In this document: piece after piece, positions 1 through 7,480 of the stretch
Position numbering within the stretch: the stretch's first letter is position 1
How the letters are laid out: every line of letters starts with the position of its first letter
NCBI GenBank assembly: GCA_002438505.1
Contig: DJPI01000053.1
Span: 264-23,739, forward strand
Direction of reading: 5' to 3'
DNA from: Ruminococcaceae bacterium UBA6416
GTDB taxonomy: Bacteria > Bacillota > Clostridia > Oscillospirales > Acutalibacteraceae
DNA length: 23,476 nt
Position numbers and translations under genes: made by a program
Notes under the pieces: model-generated
What the model saw: only the letters and a program-made list of their open reading frames with translations
What the model was told of the DNA's origin: nothing
Databases searched by the model: none

Positions 1-30
1 TCACAAAACGCAGAGATAAAAGAGAGCGCA

Positions 31-59
31 CAAAAAACGGGAGCCTCACGAGACTCCCC
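31..59 (-). terminator. Intrinsic terminator of murD-uppP
   Basis: Read on the minus strand, GGGAGTCTC and GAGGCTCCC form a stem of about 8 bp (with one G-U pair and a 4-nt loop) followed by CG and six T residues. It lies about 90 bases after the uppP stop codon in the direction of transcription and should end the murD-uppP transcript. The 30 bases beyond it hold nothing I can recognise. Confidence 0.85.
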
Positions 60-62
60 TAT

Positions 63-152
63 GATGTTAGACTTTGGATGTTGGAATATGCGAAATTTTA
101 TGCAGATTATTTCCTAATTTGAAACATCTAGCATCCAGCGTCTAGCGTCTAG
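63..152. repeat. Two facing arrays of degenerate 7-mers (inverted repeat)
   Basis: On the plus strand, 63-90 reads as four 7-mers: GATGTTA, GACTTTG, GATGTTG, GAATATG. At 125-152 there are four more tandem 7-mers of the opposite orientation: CATCTAG, CATCCAG, CGTCTAG, CGTCTAG. The arrays are imperfect inverted copies of each other: 15 of 21 aligned positions pair, and five of the six others are transitions that would be G-U pairs in plus-strand RNA. The second array runs across the uppP stop codon (149-151). This may be a small palindromic or MITE-like repeat, or a simple heptamer repeat. I do not recognise a named family. Confidence 0.6.
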
Positions 153-985
153 AATCCTGCAAAAGCAAAATAAATCAAAACAATAATTCCAAGCGCAATG
201 CGATACCAGCCGAAAACCCTGAAGTCATGCTTTTTGATATAGCTCATGAGGAACTTTATCACAAACAGGGAAACCAAAAACGCCGTTACCGAGCCAACAA
301 GCAAAATTGCAATTTCCGTCCCGGTGAAAGCGAGCCCGAATTTTATGAGCTTGATGAAGCTCAAGCCGAACATGACCGGAACGGCAAGGAAAAACGTGAA
401 CTCCGCCGCGGCCGTTCTTGAAACGCCGATAATCAAAGCGCCGATGATTGTTGCGCCGGAGCGCGATGTTCCCGGAATGATTGAAAGAACCTGAAAAAGA
501 CCGATGAGAAGCGCCGTTTTATAATCAATTTCAGAAAGCTTTCTGATTTTCGGCGTGCGTGTTTTGTTGAGGCGCTCAATGACAATGAACAATACGCCAT
601 ACACTATCAGCGCAAGCGCAATGACAAACGGCGTGTGAAGGTGCGCTTCAATGAATTTGTCAAAAAGCAGTGTGACCATTGCGCCGGGTATGCACGCAAC
701 AACAACCTTGAACCAGACGGAAAAAACCTTTTTCCGGATAACTATTGTCTTTTTGCTTTCTCCGAGCCTGAACGGCCACATCTTTTTCCAAAACAAAAGA
801 ACAACGGCAAGTATCGCTCCAAGCTGAATGACAACAAAGAACATCTCCTTGAAGCTGTCGCTTGCGTCAAGCTGCAAAAATTCATCAACAAGAAGCATAT
901 GTCCCGTGCTGCTTATCGGCAGCCATTCGGTCACACCCTCAACAATTCCAAGAAAAATAACCTTCAAAAATTCAAGAATTTTCAA
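149..985 (-). CDS. uppP: Undecaprenyl-diphosphatase UppP (BacA)
   Basis: This integral membrane phosphatase dephosphorylates undecaprenyl pyrophosphate to regenerate the lipid carrier for peptidoglycan and other wall polymers; family members can confer bacitracin tolerance. The two family signatures are present: EGVTEWLPISSTGH at about residues 16-29 and PGTSRSGATI at about 171-180, both in the active site. The rest is hydrophobic helices, and 278 aa is normal for the family. I chose the TTG start at 985 because AAAGGAGG lies 7 nt upstream; another in-frame TTG at 1003 overlaps the murD stop and would put the ribosome site inside the gene. It lies 14 nt after murD, so the two wall-precursor genes are probably one operon. 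The stop codon lies inside a 7-mer repeat array. Confidence 0.96.
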   Translation of the reverse strand: MKILEFLKVIFLGIVEGVTEWLPISSTGHMLLVDEFLQLDASDSFKEMFFVVIQLGAILAVVLLFWKKMWPFRLGESKKTIVIRKKVFSVWFKVVVACIPGAMVTLLFDKFIEAHLHTPFVIALALIVYGVLFIVIERLNKTRTPKIRKLSEIDYKTALLIGLFQVLSIIPGTSRSGATIIGALIIGVSRTAAAEFTFFLAVPVMFGLSFIKLIKFGLAFTGTEIAILLVGSVTAFLVSLFVIKFLMSYIKKHDFRVFGWYRIALGIIVLIYFAFAGF

Positions 986-999
986 TCCGGTTCCTCCTT

Positions 1000-2343
1000 T
1001 CAAAGAGCCTTGACAAGCTCTTTAAAAATGTTTCCGCGCTCCTGATAGCACTTGAACATTCCCCAGGAAGCGCAGGCCGGGGAAAGAAGAACGCAGTCTC
1101 CGCTCTTTGCGTTTTCGGCGCAGATTTTCACGGCCTGCTGCATATTTTCGGCAAAGACATAATCTTTAAAGCCGATTTTTTCGCAGGCAGCGGCAATGTT
1201 CTCCCTTGTTTGGCCAAGAAGAACAAGGAGCCGAACCTTCCCTGGAAAACGGCTGACCCAGTCGGTGTAATCACTCTTTTTGTCATATCCGCCGCCGATG
1301 AGAACGGTTTTTCCCGGCATTGCGTCAATCGCCTTGATTGCGGCGTCCGTGTTGGTACCCTTTGAGTCGTTGTAATATTTCACACCGTCCTTTTCACGGA
1401 CAAACTCAATGCGGTGCTCAACGGCGGTGAACGCCTTTGTAACAGTGCGGATAATCTCCATCGGCACACCGAGGCAGTGAGTCATTGCAACAGCGGCCAT
1501 GATGTTTTCAAAGTTATGCGTTCCGACAAGCTTCACCTCGTCCGTCCGGCAGAGAACCTCCCTTTTTCCGCCGAAATTCAAAACGAATTCGCCGTTTTCA
1601 AGGTATACGCCGCTTTCAAGAACGTGTTTGCTGCTAAAGAAAACAACATTGCACCGCAGCTCCTTTGCGTGATTTCTGAGATAATCGTCCTCAAAATTGA
1701 GAACGCAGTAGTCACTCTTGTCCTGGTTTTTTGCAATGGAGAGCTTGAGCGCGGAATAATTCTCCATTGTTTTGTGGCGGTCAAGATGGTCGGGAGTGAT
1801 GTTCAAAACGGCAGAAACGCGCGGCTTCACGGTGCGCATTGTTTCAAGCTGGAAAGAGCTGATTTCCGCAACGGTCACTCCGCCCTCAACCGAAGAGAGC
1901 GCAAGGCCGGTATACGGAATTTCAATGTTCCCGACAAGCAGAGTGTTTTTGTTCCATTCTTTCACAATTTCATAAACAAGAGTTGTTGTTGTTGTTTTTC
2001 CGTTGGTTCCAGTGATTGCAACAACCTGACCTTTGTCATAGCGGTAAGCAAGCTCAATCTCGCTCCAGACGGGAACCTTCGCCGCAAGAACGGCTTTCAT
2101 AATCTCCGTTTCAAGCGAAACTCCGGGGCTGACAACGCAGACGTCAAAGCCTTTCAGCTCGCTTTCCTTTGCCACGCCAAGGATGAAGGGAACCCTTTTG
2201 CCGCATTTTTCACAAAATGAGTCGGCATCAAAATCTGCCTTCGAGTCAAAAACGGTCACATCTTTTTTAAGCTCAAGGAGCATCTTTGCCGCCGCAAGGC
2301 CGCTGCGGCCCGCACCGACAACAAGAAAACGCTGTTCTTTCAT
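1000..2343 (-). CDS. murD: UDP-N-acetylmuramoyl-L-alanine--D-glutamate ligase MurD
   Basis: This cytoplasmic ATP-dependent ligase adds D-glutamate to UDP-MurNAc-L-Ala, the second amino acid of the peptidoglycan stem peptide. At 447 aa it is of normal length and shows all three Mur ligase domains: an N-terminal Rossmann-like UDP-binding domain with GAGRSGLAAAK (10-20), the ATP-binding P-loop GTNGKTTTT (112-120), TPDHLDRH (183-190), HNFEN (276-280), EHRIE (309-313) and the C-terminal NDSKGTN (325-331). The ATG at 2343 follows GGAG by 9 nt. A strong promoter lies at 2380-2408, and uppP follows 14 nt after the stop. It stands outside any large dcw cluster in this window, and its partner here is the lipid-carrier phosphatase. 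Confidence 0.97.
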   Translation of the reverse strand: MKEQRFLVVGAGRSGLAAAKMLLELKKDVTVFDSKADFDADSFCEKCGKRVPFILGVAKESELKGFDVCVVSPGVSLETEIMKAVLAAKVPVWSEIELAYRYDKGQVVAITGTNGKTTTTTLVYEIVKEWNKNTLLVGNIEIPYTGLALSSVEGGVTVAEISSFQLETMRTVKPRVSAVLNITPDHLDRHKTMENYSALKLSIAKNQDKSDYCVLNFEDDYLRNHAKELRCNVVFFSSKHVLESGVYLENGEFVLNFGGKREVLCRTDEVKLVGTHNFENIMAAVAMTHCLGVPMEIIRTVTKAFTAVEHRIEFVREKDGVKYYNDSKGTNTDAAIKAIDAMPGKTVLIGGGYDKKSDYTDWVSRFPGKVRLLVLLGQTRENIAAACEKIGFKDYVFAENMQQAVKICAENAKSGDCVLLSPACASWGMFKCYQERGNIFKELVKAL

Positions 2344-2379
2344 AATCTGTCACTCCGATAATATTTTGTTTTTCAGGAC

Positions 2380-2408
2380 ATTATACCACTGTCTGTCAGC
2401 TGTTGCAA
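2380..2408 (-). promoter_or_regulatory. Sigma-A promoter of murD-uppP
   Basis: On the minus strand the -35 box is TTGCAA (2403-2408), the spacer is 17 bp and the -10 box is a perfect TATAAT (2380-2385). The predicted start near 2373 gives a leader of about 30 nt. The -35 sequence is palindromic, and the divergent tauE pair starts about 90 bp away. Confidence 0.85.
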
Positions 2409-2495
2409 CAAAATATTGGCAGATAGCGGATTTTAGTTCCGAATGCACCGGGATTTTTGCCCTCCTTTTCGGAAAGACTATTTCCGGTGATGAAA

Positions 2496-2843
2496 ATGAA
2501 AATCAAAAAGTACTTCTTCGGCTTTCTCATCGGAACGGTCAACGCCCTTTTCGGCGCCGGAGGCGGAATGATTGCCGTTCCGGTTTTGAAGTCGCTCGGG
2601 CTTTCTCAAAAGCAGGCGCAGGCAACGGCAATCTGTGTCATTCTTCCGCTGACCGTTCTGAGCGCGGCCATTTACTATCTGCGCGGCTACTTTTCACTTT
2701 ATGACGCCGCGCCGTTTCTTCTTCCCGGCTTTTTGGGTGCAATCTTCGGAACGCTCCTGCTTTCAAAGCTCAAGAACTCGTTTTTGGAAACCGTTTTTTC
2801 CTTCTTCATGCTTTGGGCAGGCTTCAGATTGGCGGTGGGATGA
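2496..2843 (+). CDS. Half-size TauE/SafE family membrane protein (N-terminal-type half)
   Basis: This is a small multi-spanning membrane protein of about 115 aa. It resembles one four-helix repeat of the TauE/SafE (DUF81) family, whose usual members are about 250 aa with two such repeats and are proposed exporters of sulfite, sulfonates or other organic anions. The family signature NALFGAGGGMIAVPVL is near the N terminus, followed by further hydrophobic helices. The ATG at 2496 is preferred because GGTGAT, which matches the anti-Shine-Dalgarno, ends 4 nt upstream; an ATG at 2490 is the alternative. The stop TGA is directly followed by the ATG of the second half, so the two are surely co-translated. 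The substrate cannot be told from sequence. No clear promoter was found upstream. Confidence 0.85.
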   Translation: MKIKKYFFGFLIGTVNALFGAGGGMIAVPVLKSLGLSQKQAQATAICVILPLTVLSAAIYYLRGYFSLYDAAPFLLPGFLGAIFGTLLLSKLKNSFLETVFSFFMLWAGFRLAVG

Positions 2844-3233
2844 ATGGAGATACTCACGGTTTTGGGTTCTTTCCTCTCCGGCGTTATTGGTTCAATGGGC
2901 TTCGGCAGCGGAACGGTGCTCATCATTTTGATGACGGTTTTCCTTTCCGTTGAGCAAAGAACAGCGCAGGGAGTGAACCTTGTTTTTTTCATTCCCTGCG
3001 CGGTGTATTCAATTATTTTTTACCTTAAAAAGCACCTTGTTAAAAAGCAGTACGTCCTTCCTCTTGTGATACCCGGCCTTTTCGGCGCAGGTGCGGGATA
3101 TCTCATTTTGAGCTTCCTTTCACCCGTTCTTCTCAAGAGAATGTTCGGCGCGCTGCTCATTCTGATTGCGTTAAAGCAGCTTCTTTTTCCGCTTTTCAAG
3201 CGCTTTTCAAAGTCCGGAAGCAACAGCCCTTAA
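2844..3233 (+). CDS. Half-size TauE/SafE family membrane protein (C-terminal-type half)
   Basis: This 129-aa protein of about four membrane helices is the second of two abutting TauE/SafE halves. It carries the equivalent repeat signature, GSMGFGSGTVLIILM near the N terminus and SVEQRTAQGVN after it, and ends in a basic tail. The ATG follows the stop of the preceding gene with no bases between. The most economical reading is a two-subunit transporter equal to one full TauE/SafE protein, with each gene giving one inverted-topology repeat. A stop-codon mutation in a once-fused gene is less likely, since the second half keeps its own ATG and a G-rich upstream stretch. Its TAA overlaps the htrA stop on the opposite strand. 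Confidence 0.85.
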   Translation: MEILTVLGSFLSGVIGSMGFGSGTVLIILMTVFLSVEQRTAQGVNLVFFIPCAVYSIIFYLKKHLVKKQYVLPLVIPGLFGAGAGYLILSFLSPVLLKRMFGALLILIALKQLLFPLFKRFSKSGSNSP

Positions 3234-4897
3234 TAGCCGAAATACTGCTTAAAGAAGTCCTCAAAGCTGCTTGAGCCGCCGCGGTAATAGCCGCCGTCAG
3301 TGTTGGCCTCGGTTGTTGCCTCGGCGGTGTTGCCCTTGTCCTCAACGAGGGTGAGGGTAACGTCAAACTCGGTTGTTTTATAGGTTCTGCTTTCAATGCG
3401 GCAGAGGGTGAGCGTGATTGTGTCTCCGACCGCGCCGGTGTTTATAAGGTCAAGAAGAACGCTTGAATCGTCCATCTTTTTGCCGTTGACGGCAATGATG
3501 AGGTCACCAACCTGAGCCTTTGTGTTAACAAGCGAGCTGTCCGTTGAAATTCCTGCAATGACAAGCGAGCCGGCCGGAAGTCCTTTGATTGCAACAACCA
3601 TGCTGTAAAGCTGATATGAGCTGACTGAGGCGTATTCGATTCCGAGCTTCGGTCTGTTGGGAACATAGCCATATTCAATGAGGCTTTCCGCAACCGATTT
3701 TGCCGTTGCAATCGGAACGGCAAAGCCCATTCCTTCATAATCCGTTGCGGCAATTTTTGAAGAGTTGATTCCGATAACCTGACCGGCGGAATTGACGAGC
3801 GCACCGCCGGAGTTTCCGGGGTTGATTGCCGCGTTGTGCTGAATGCAGGTCATTGTGTAGGTTGAGGAAACCGAACGGTCGATTGCGGAAATGATTCCGT
3901 CCGTCATTGAGCCGAAATACTCCGAGCCGCCGGGATTTCCGATTGCATAAACGGTTTCACCAACCTTGAGGTTGGATGAATCACCAAGCTCCGCAAGAGG
4001 GATGTCCGTGGCCTCAACCTTAAGAACTCCGATGTCCGTTCTTGTGTCATAGGCAACAAGAGAAGCCTCATAGGTCTTGTTTTCAAGCGTCTGAATTCGA
4101 TAGGTGATGTTTTTATCGCTGATAACATGGGCGCAGGTGAGGATATAGGTATACTTTTTATTTTTATCATGTGCCATTGCAACGCCGGAGCCCTCGCCTG
4201 AGAGCTTTCCGCCCGAGTAGGTCATTACGCCGACAACGCTCTTTCTCGCCTTTTCCGCAACCTCAACGGCGGAAAGCTGCTTCACCTCGGCCGAGGCAGT
4301 TGTTGAATATTCAACGGGAGATGAGGTGCTCTCACCCGACTGAACGGAGGACGAGGCGGCCGGAGAGGTTGTTGTTGAAACCTGAGAGCGGCTGTTCTTT
4401 GTTCCGATGAATGACGCAATGATTGCGGCAACGGCAATGACAACAACAAAGGCAACAACAAGACCGACAACCTTTTTTCCGCCGCCCTTTTTCGGGCCTC
4501 CGGGAGCCGGAGCGTTACCCGGTGCATAGCCGTAAGGCCTGTACTGCGGCTGCTGAGGCTGCTGATTATACTGCGGACGGCCTGGAGCCGAGCCGAAGCC
4601 GTTCTGCGGATTCTGAGCCGAATAGGGATTACTGCCCGGCTGAGACTGCGGATTCTGCTGCGGCTGCTGTGCGTTGTAACCGTATGGAGTATACGCAGTC
4701 TCACTGCGGTTTTCCTGCGGTTTTGTGTAAAAATCGTTCAGGCTGCTCTGCGGCTGAGCGGGCTGATTCTCGCTCTGAGCCGTTGCGTCAAAAGCGGCCT
4801 TTTCATCTTCCGTTTTCTGCTCTTTTTCGGCGGAATCGGATGCGTTTTGAGAGTAAACATCATATTCACTATTTTTGTTTTCAAAGTCATCTGACAT
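3230..4897 (-). CDS. htrA: Membrane-anchored HtrA/DegP-like serine protease with PDZ domain
   Basis: This surface quality-control protease degrades misfolded exported proteins. Order in the 555-aa protein: a cytoplasmic tail rich in Q, P, N and G (about 1-140), one membrane helix (about 143-165), an S/T-rich linker, a trypsin-like domain with the full triad His257 (TCAHVIS), Asp288 (DTRTDIGVL) and Ser363 (NPGNSGGAL), and a C-terminal PDZ domain (about 415-530). The low-complexity tail is longer than in Bacillus HtrA. The start at 4897 has AAAGGGG 8-9 nt upstream; an ATG at 4987 with a weaker AAAGGA site would add 30 basic residues and seems less likely. It is downstream of and on the same strand as a sensor kinase and regulator, as in the CssRS and CiaRH settings where such systems control htrA. 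Regulation here is inferred. Confidence 0.94.
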   Translation of the reverse strand: MSDDFENKNSEYDVYSQNASDSAEKEQKTEDEKAAFDATAQSENQPAQPQSSLNDFYTKPQENRSETAYTPYGYNAQQPQQNPQSQPGSNPYSAQNPQNGFGSAPGRPQYNQQPQQPQYRPYGYAPGNAPAPGGPKKGGGKKVVGLVVAFVVVIAVAAIIASFIGTKNSRSQVSTTTSPAASSSVQSGESTSSPVEYSTTASAEVKQLSAVEVAEKARKSVVGVMTYSGGKLSGEGSGVAMAHDKNKKYTYILTCAHVISDKNITYRIQTLENKTYEASLVAYDTRTDIGVLKVEATDIPLAELGDSSNLKVGETVYAIGNPGGSEYFGSMTDGIISAIDRSVSSTYTMTCIQHNAAINPGNSGGALVNSAGQVIGINSSKIAATDYEGMGFAVPIATAKSVAESLIEYGYVPNRPKLGIEYASVSSYQLYSMVVAIKGLPAGSLVIAGISTDSSLVNTKAQVGDLIIAVNGKKMDDSSVLLDLINTGAVGDTITLTLCRIESRTYKTTEFDVTLTLVEDKGNTAEATTEANTDGGYYRGGSSSFEDFFKQYFGY

Positions 4898-5066
4898 AGT
4901 TTTTACCCCTTTCTTTGCTAAGCTAGGCTTATATCGGCAGACACCGGCTTTCGGCTTTTGCCTTCCCGGTATCGCTTTGTTGAACATAATATAATTCCTT
5001 TCGCTAAAAGCTACCTAAAAGGAAAACTTAAATTTTGCTTAAAAAATGAAAAGCGGTTCAAAGGAA

Positions 5067-6560
5067 TCATTTTCCGTTTGGCAGACGGAAGGAGAACTCT
5101 GTGTATTGACCTTCAACGCTTGAGGCGCTGATGTCTCCGTCATGCATATTGATAATGGTTTTAACAATATAAAGGCCGAGGCCGACACCCTTAACGTCAA
5201 AGCTGCGCGATTTGTCAACCTTATAAAACCGCTCAAAAATCCGCGAAATTTCCTCGTTTGAAACGCTGACGCCGGTGTTGCGGATGGTTACACAGGTTTT
5301 TCCGTTTTTGTTTTCCGCAAAAACGGTGATTGTTCCGTTTTCCGGAGTGAACTTAACGGCGTTGTCAAAAAGGTTATATATGACCTGCTGAATGAGATCC
5401 CTGTCTGCGTGAGCGGTAACGGGAGCCATGCTTTCAAAGCCCTTGATGTTGATGTGCTTTTCGTCAATGCGGTGCTCAAAGCTCAAAAGAGTGTCAAAAA
5501 TCTGCTTTGAAATGTCATAATCAACCGGAGAGAGCGCAACCTCACCCGCCTCAATTTTTGAAAGATTCAGCATTGAAACAACAATCCGCGCAAGGCGCTT
5601 GACCTCGCTTGAAACGGTTTGAAGATATCGCCGCTGCTCGTTTTCCGGAATTGTTCCGTCAAGGATTCCGTCAATGAAGCCGCCGATGGTTGTCATGGGC
5701 GTTTTCAGCTCATGGGAAACATTTGCAATGAAGCTTTTTTGCGCCTCCTCGTTAACGGCAAGCTCATCGGCCATTTTGTTGAGTGCCTTTGCAAAGGAGC
5801 TGAAGTAGCCGCGCTTATAGTTTTCGTTGGCGCGGTGTTCAAATTCACCTTTTGCAAAATGTTTTGTGACCTGCTCCATCTCTTCAAGCGGAACGGCAAT
5901 GCCCTTGCAAAGCTGATAAATTGTCAGCGAACTCACGCCAAGAAGAGCTATTGCCGTGAAAAAGAATACGTTAAGAATGCCCAGGATGTAAGGCAGCAGG
6001 CTTTCGATCGCGTTTTCAACGGCAAAAACCGCGCCTATCGTTTTGCTTCCGGAAGCGGTTGAAACCGTTATCGGAACGGAAACAACAAACATTCCGCGCC
6101 CGAATGTTGCGTCATTGACATAGTTTGAAAAGCCCTTGTCAAGCGCAGAGTCCATATATTTTTTCGGCACAGTCATTTTTTCGTGCGCGGCGCATTTTCC
6201 GGTTGCAGTGTTTTCACAAAGCAAGATTTTTCCTTGAGGGTCGGCAATAAAGTAATCAGACTTTGTTGCAACCGACATTGTGTTCAGCGCGTTGCTCAGA
6301 ATTTCCTCCGCGTGCTCCTTGGCCTCGTCCTCTGAAAAATGATATTCCTTGGCAATGGTGATGATGTTTTTGGCGTTGTTCACAAGGGTATCGGTTTTTT
6401 CCGTCCATTGCTGACTTGAAACAAAGATAATCATTATTAGGCCGAGTGTAACCATACAGCCGAGAACAATGGCCGCCGTGAAGCCGAAATACCGCCGGAA
6501 AACCGAGCTTGTTTTGTAAAGAGGCTTGTTCCTTTTTTTGACATTGGCTCCTTTTTTCAT
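5067..6560 (-). CDS. Sensor histidine kinase, HAMP-HisKA-HATPase
   Basis: This 497-aa membrane sensor kinase presumably phosphorylates the response regulator encoded just upstream. Order: a basic cytoplasmic start, membrane helix 1 (about 26-48), an extracytoplasmic sensor of about 135 residues with two cysteines, membrane helix 2 (about 190-216), HAMP (to about 270), HisKA with His283 in SFIANVSHELKTP, and HATPase_c with the N box NLFDNAVKF (396-404) and the G2 box GVGLGLY (458-464). The G1 box reads NTGVS rather than DxGxG, a divergence also seen in VanS-like kinases. The ATG at 6560 has AGGAG 8 nt upstream; a GTG at 6593 falls inside a hairpin and is unlikely. The signal is unknown. HtrA follows downstream, pointing to envelope stress. 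Confidence 0.93.
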   Translation of the reverse strand: MKKGANVKKRNKPLYKTSSVFRRYFGFTAAIVLGCMVTLGLIMIIFVSSQQWTEKTDTLVNNAKNIITIAKEYHFSEDEAKEHAEEILSNALNTMSVATKSDYFIADPQGKILLCENTATGKCAAHEKMTVPKKYMDSALDKGFSNYVNDATFGRGMFVVSVPITVSTASGSKTIGAVFAVENAIESLLPYILGILNVFFFTAIALLGVSSLTIYQLCKGIAVPLEEMEQVTKHFAKGEFEHRANENYKRGYFSSFAKALNKMADELAVNEEAQKSFIANVSHELKTPMTTIGGFIDGILDGTIPENEQRRYLQTVSSEVKRLARIVVSMLNLSKIEAGEVALSPVDYDISKQIFDTLLSFEHRIDEKHINIKGFESMAPVTAHADRDLIQQVIYNLFDNAVKFTPENGTITVFAENKNGKTCVTIRNTGVSVSNEEISRIFERFYKVDKSRSFDVKGVGLGLYIVKTIINMHDGDISASSVEGQYTEFSFRLPNGK

Positions 6561-6583
6561 CCGTTTTTCTCCTAACATTAAAC

Positions 6584-6618
6584 TTTCAGACACTGCCCTT
6601 AAAAAGCAGTGTCTGAAA
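6584..6618. other. Perfect 13-bp inverted repeat between regulator and kinase genes
   Basis: TTTCAGACACTGC (6584-6596) is exactly repeated in reverse complement at 6606-6618 around a 9-nt loop. It fills most of the 73-nt gap between the regulator stop (6634) and the kinase start (6560). On the minus strand it is not followed by a real T-run (GTTTAATG), so it is not a textbook terminator. A leaky terminator or an mRNA-processing or stabilising hairpin that sets the regulator-to-kinase ratio is plausible. Confidence 0.75.
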
Positions 6619-6633
6619 AAGATTATTTAATAC

Positions 6634-7323
6634 TCAGTCCCTGGTCTCGAACTTATAGCCGACGCCCCAAACGGTGCGCAGCTCCCACTTATCGGAAACG
6701 CCGTCAAGCTTTTCCCTCAAACGCTTGATGTGAACGTCAACGGTTCTTGAATCGCCGTAATAATCAAAGCCCCAAACCTCGTCAAGGAGTTGGTCACGGG
6801 TAAAGACCCTGTTGGGGTTCTTTGCAAGGTGGAAGATAAGCTCCATCTCTTTCGGCGGAGTGTCAACCTGAACGCCGTTAACGCGCAGCTCATAGTTTGT
6901 GAGGTTGATTGAAAGCTTGTCATAATGAACCTCTTTGACTTCATCGGCCATGCTTGAAGCGGAGCGGCGCAAAACCGCCTTGATGCGGGCAACAACCTCC
7001 TTTGCGTCAAAGGGCTTAACAACATAATCGTCCGCACCGAGCTCAAGGCCGAGAACGCGGTCAAAAACCTCACCCTTCGCGGTGAGCATGATAATCGGCA
7101 CCTCAGAGAACTTCCTGATTTCGCGGCATACCTGCCAGCCGTCAAGCTTCGGCAGCATTATGTCAAGCAAAACAAGCGCCGGGCTTTCGGCGTTAAAGGT
7201 TGAAACAGCGGAAGCGCCGTCATGCGCAATAACAACGGTGTAATCTTCCTTTTCAAGATACAGTCTGAGAAGCTCACAGATATTCAGATCATCATCAACA
7301 ACAAGAATTTTTTCAGCGCTCAT
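6634..7323 (-). CDS. OmpR/PhoB-family response regulator
   Basis: This 229-aa DNA-binding response regulator has an N-terminal receiver with the acidic pocket VVDDD (8-12), phospho-acceptor Asp54 (LLDIMLP), Thr81 (MLTAKG) and Lys103 (VVKPF). A C-terminal winged helix includes GFDYYGDSRTVDVHIKRLR, typical of the OmpR family. The ATG at 7323 has GGAGG 7 nt upstream; an in-frame ATG at 7356 lacks a comparable site. It leads the block regulator-kinase-htrA, driven by the promoter at 7368-7396. A palindrome over that promoter could mediate control, although OmpR-family proteins more often bind direct repeats. Target genes are unknown; htrA is the obvious local candidate. Confidence 0.95.
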   Translation of the reverse strand: MSAEKILVVDDDLNICELLRLYLEKEDYTVVIAHDGASAVSTFNAESPALVLLDIMLPKLDGWQVCREIRKFSEVPIIMLTAKGEVFDRVLGLELGADDYVVKPFDAKEVVARIKAVLRRSASSMADEVKEVHYDKLSINLTNYELRVNGVQVDTPPKEMELIFHLAKNPNRVFTRDQLLDEVWGFDYYGDSRTVDVHIKRLREKLDGVSDKWELRTVWGVGYKFETRD

Positions 7324-7367
7324 TTGATTTCCTCCGTAATGAACAATGGTTTTCATTTAACATGAAC

Positions 7368-7396
7368 ATTATATTATACACTTAACTTTAAATCAA
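7368..7396 (-). promoter_or_regulatory. Sigma-A promoter of regulator-kinase(-htrA) block
   Basis: On the minus strand the -35 is TTGATT (7391-7396), the spacer is 17 bp and the -10 is TATAAT (7368-7373). A second overlapping TATAAT lies 5 bp upstream of the first. The predicted start gives a leader of about 40 nt. Confidence 0.8.
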
Positions 7397-7412
7397 GCTA
7401 TATAGTTTGATT
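7391..7412. promoter_or_regulatory. 22-bp near-perfect palindrome over the -35 box, candidate operator
   Basis: AATCAA and TTGATT flank a central CTATATAG, with one mismatched pair in the whole 22 bp. The left half is the -35 box of the regulator promoter itself. A dimeric repressor or activator bound here would act directly on that promoter. The binding protein is unknown. Confidence 0.5.
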
Positions 7413-7480
7413 TTATTACAAAACGCTCCGGAAGATATTAATATTTTTTGAACTTTTTCCGTGAATATTCAAAAAGAAGC

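Noticed and set aside
1414..2220. 268-codon open frame on the plus strand
   Set aside because: It lies wholly opposite murD, which has all its motifs; no ribosome site and no recognisable domain. It is a shadow of codon bias.
4898..4987. N-terminal extension of HtrA from an ATG at 4987
   Set aside because: AAAGGGG before the ATG at 4897 is a better site and the extension looks non-coding; AAAGGA before 4987 keeps it possible.
7425..7480. Terminator after argS
   Set aside because: Only an 8-bp A/T stem with a 15-nt loop and no T-run was found, so no call was made.
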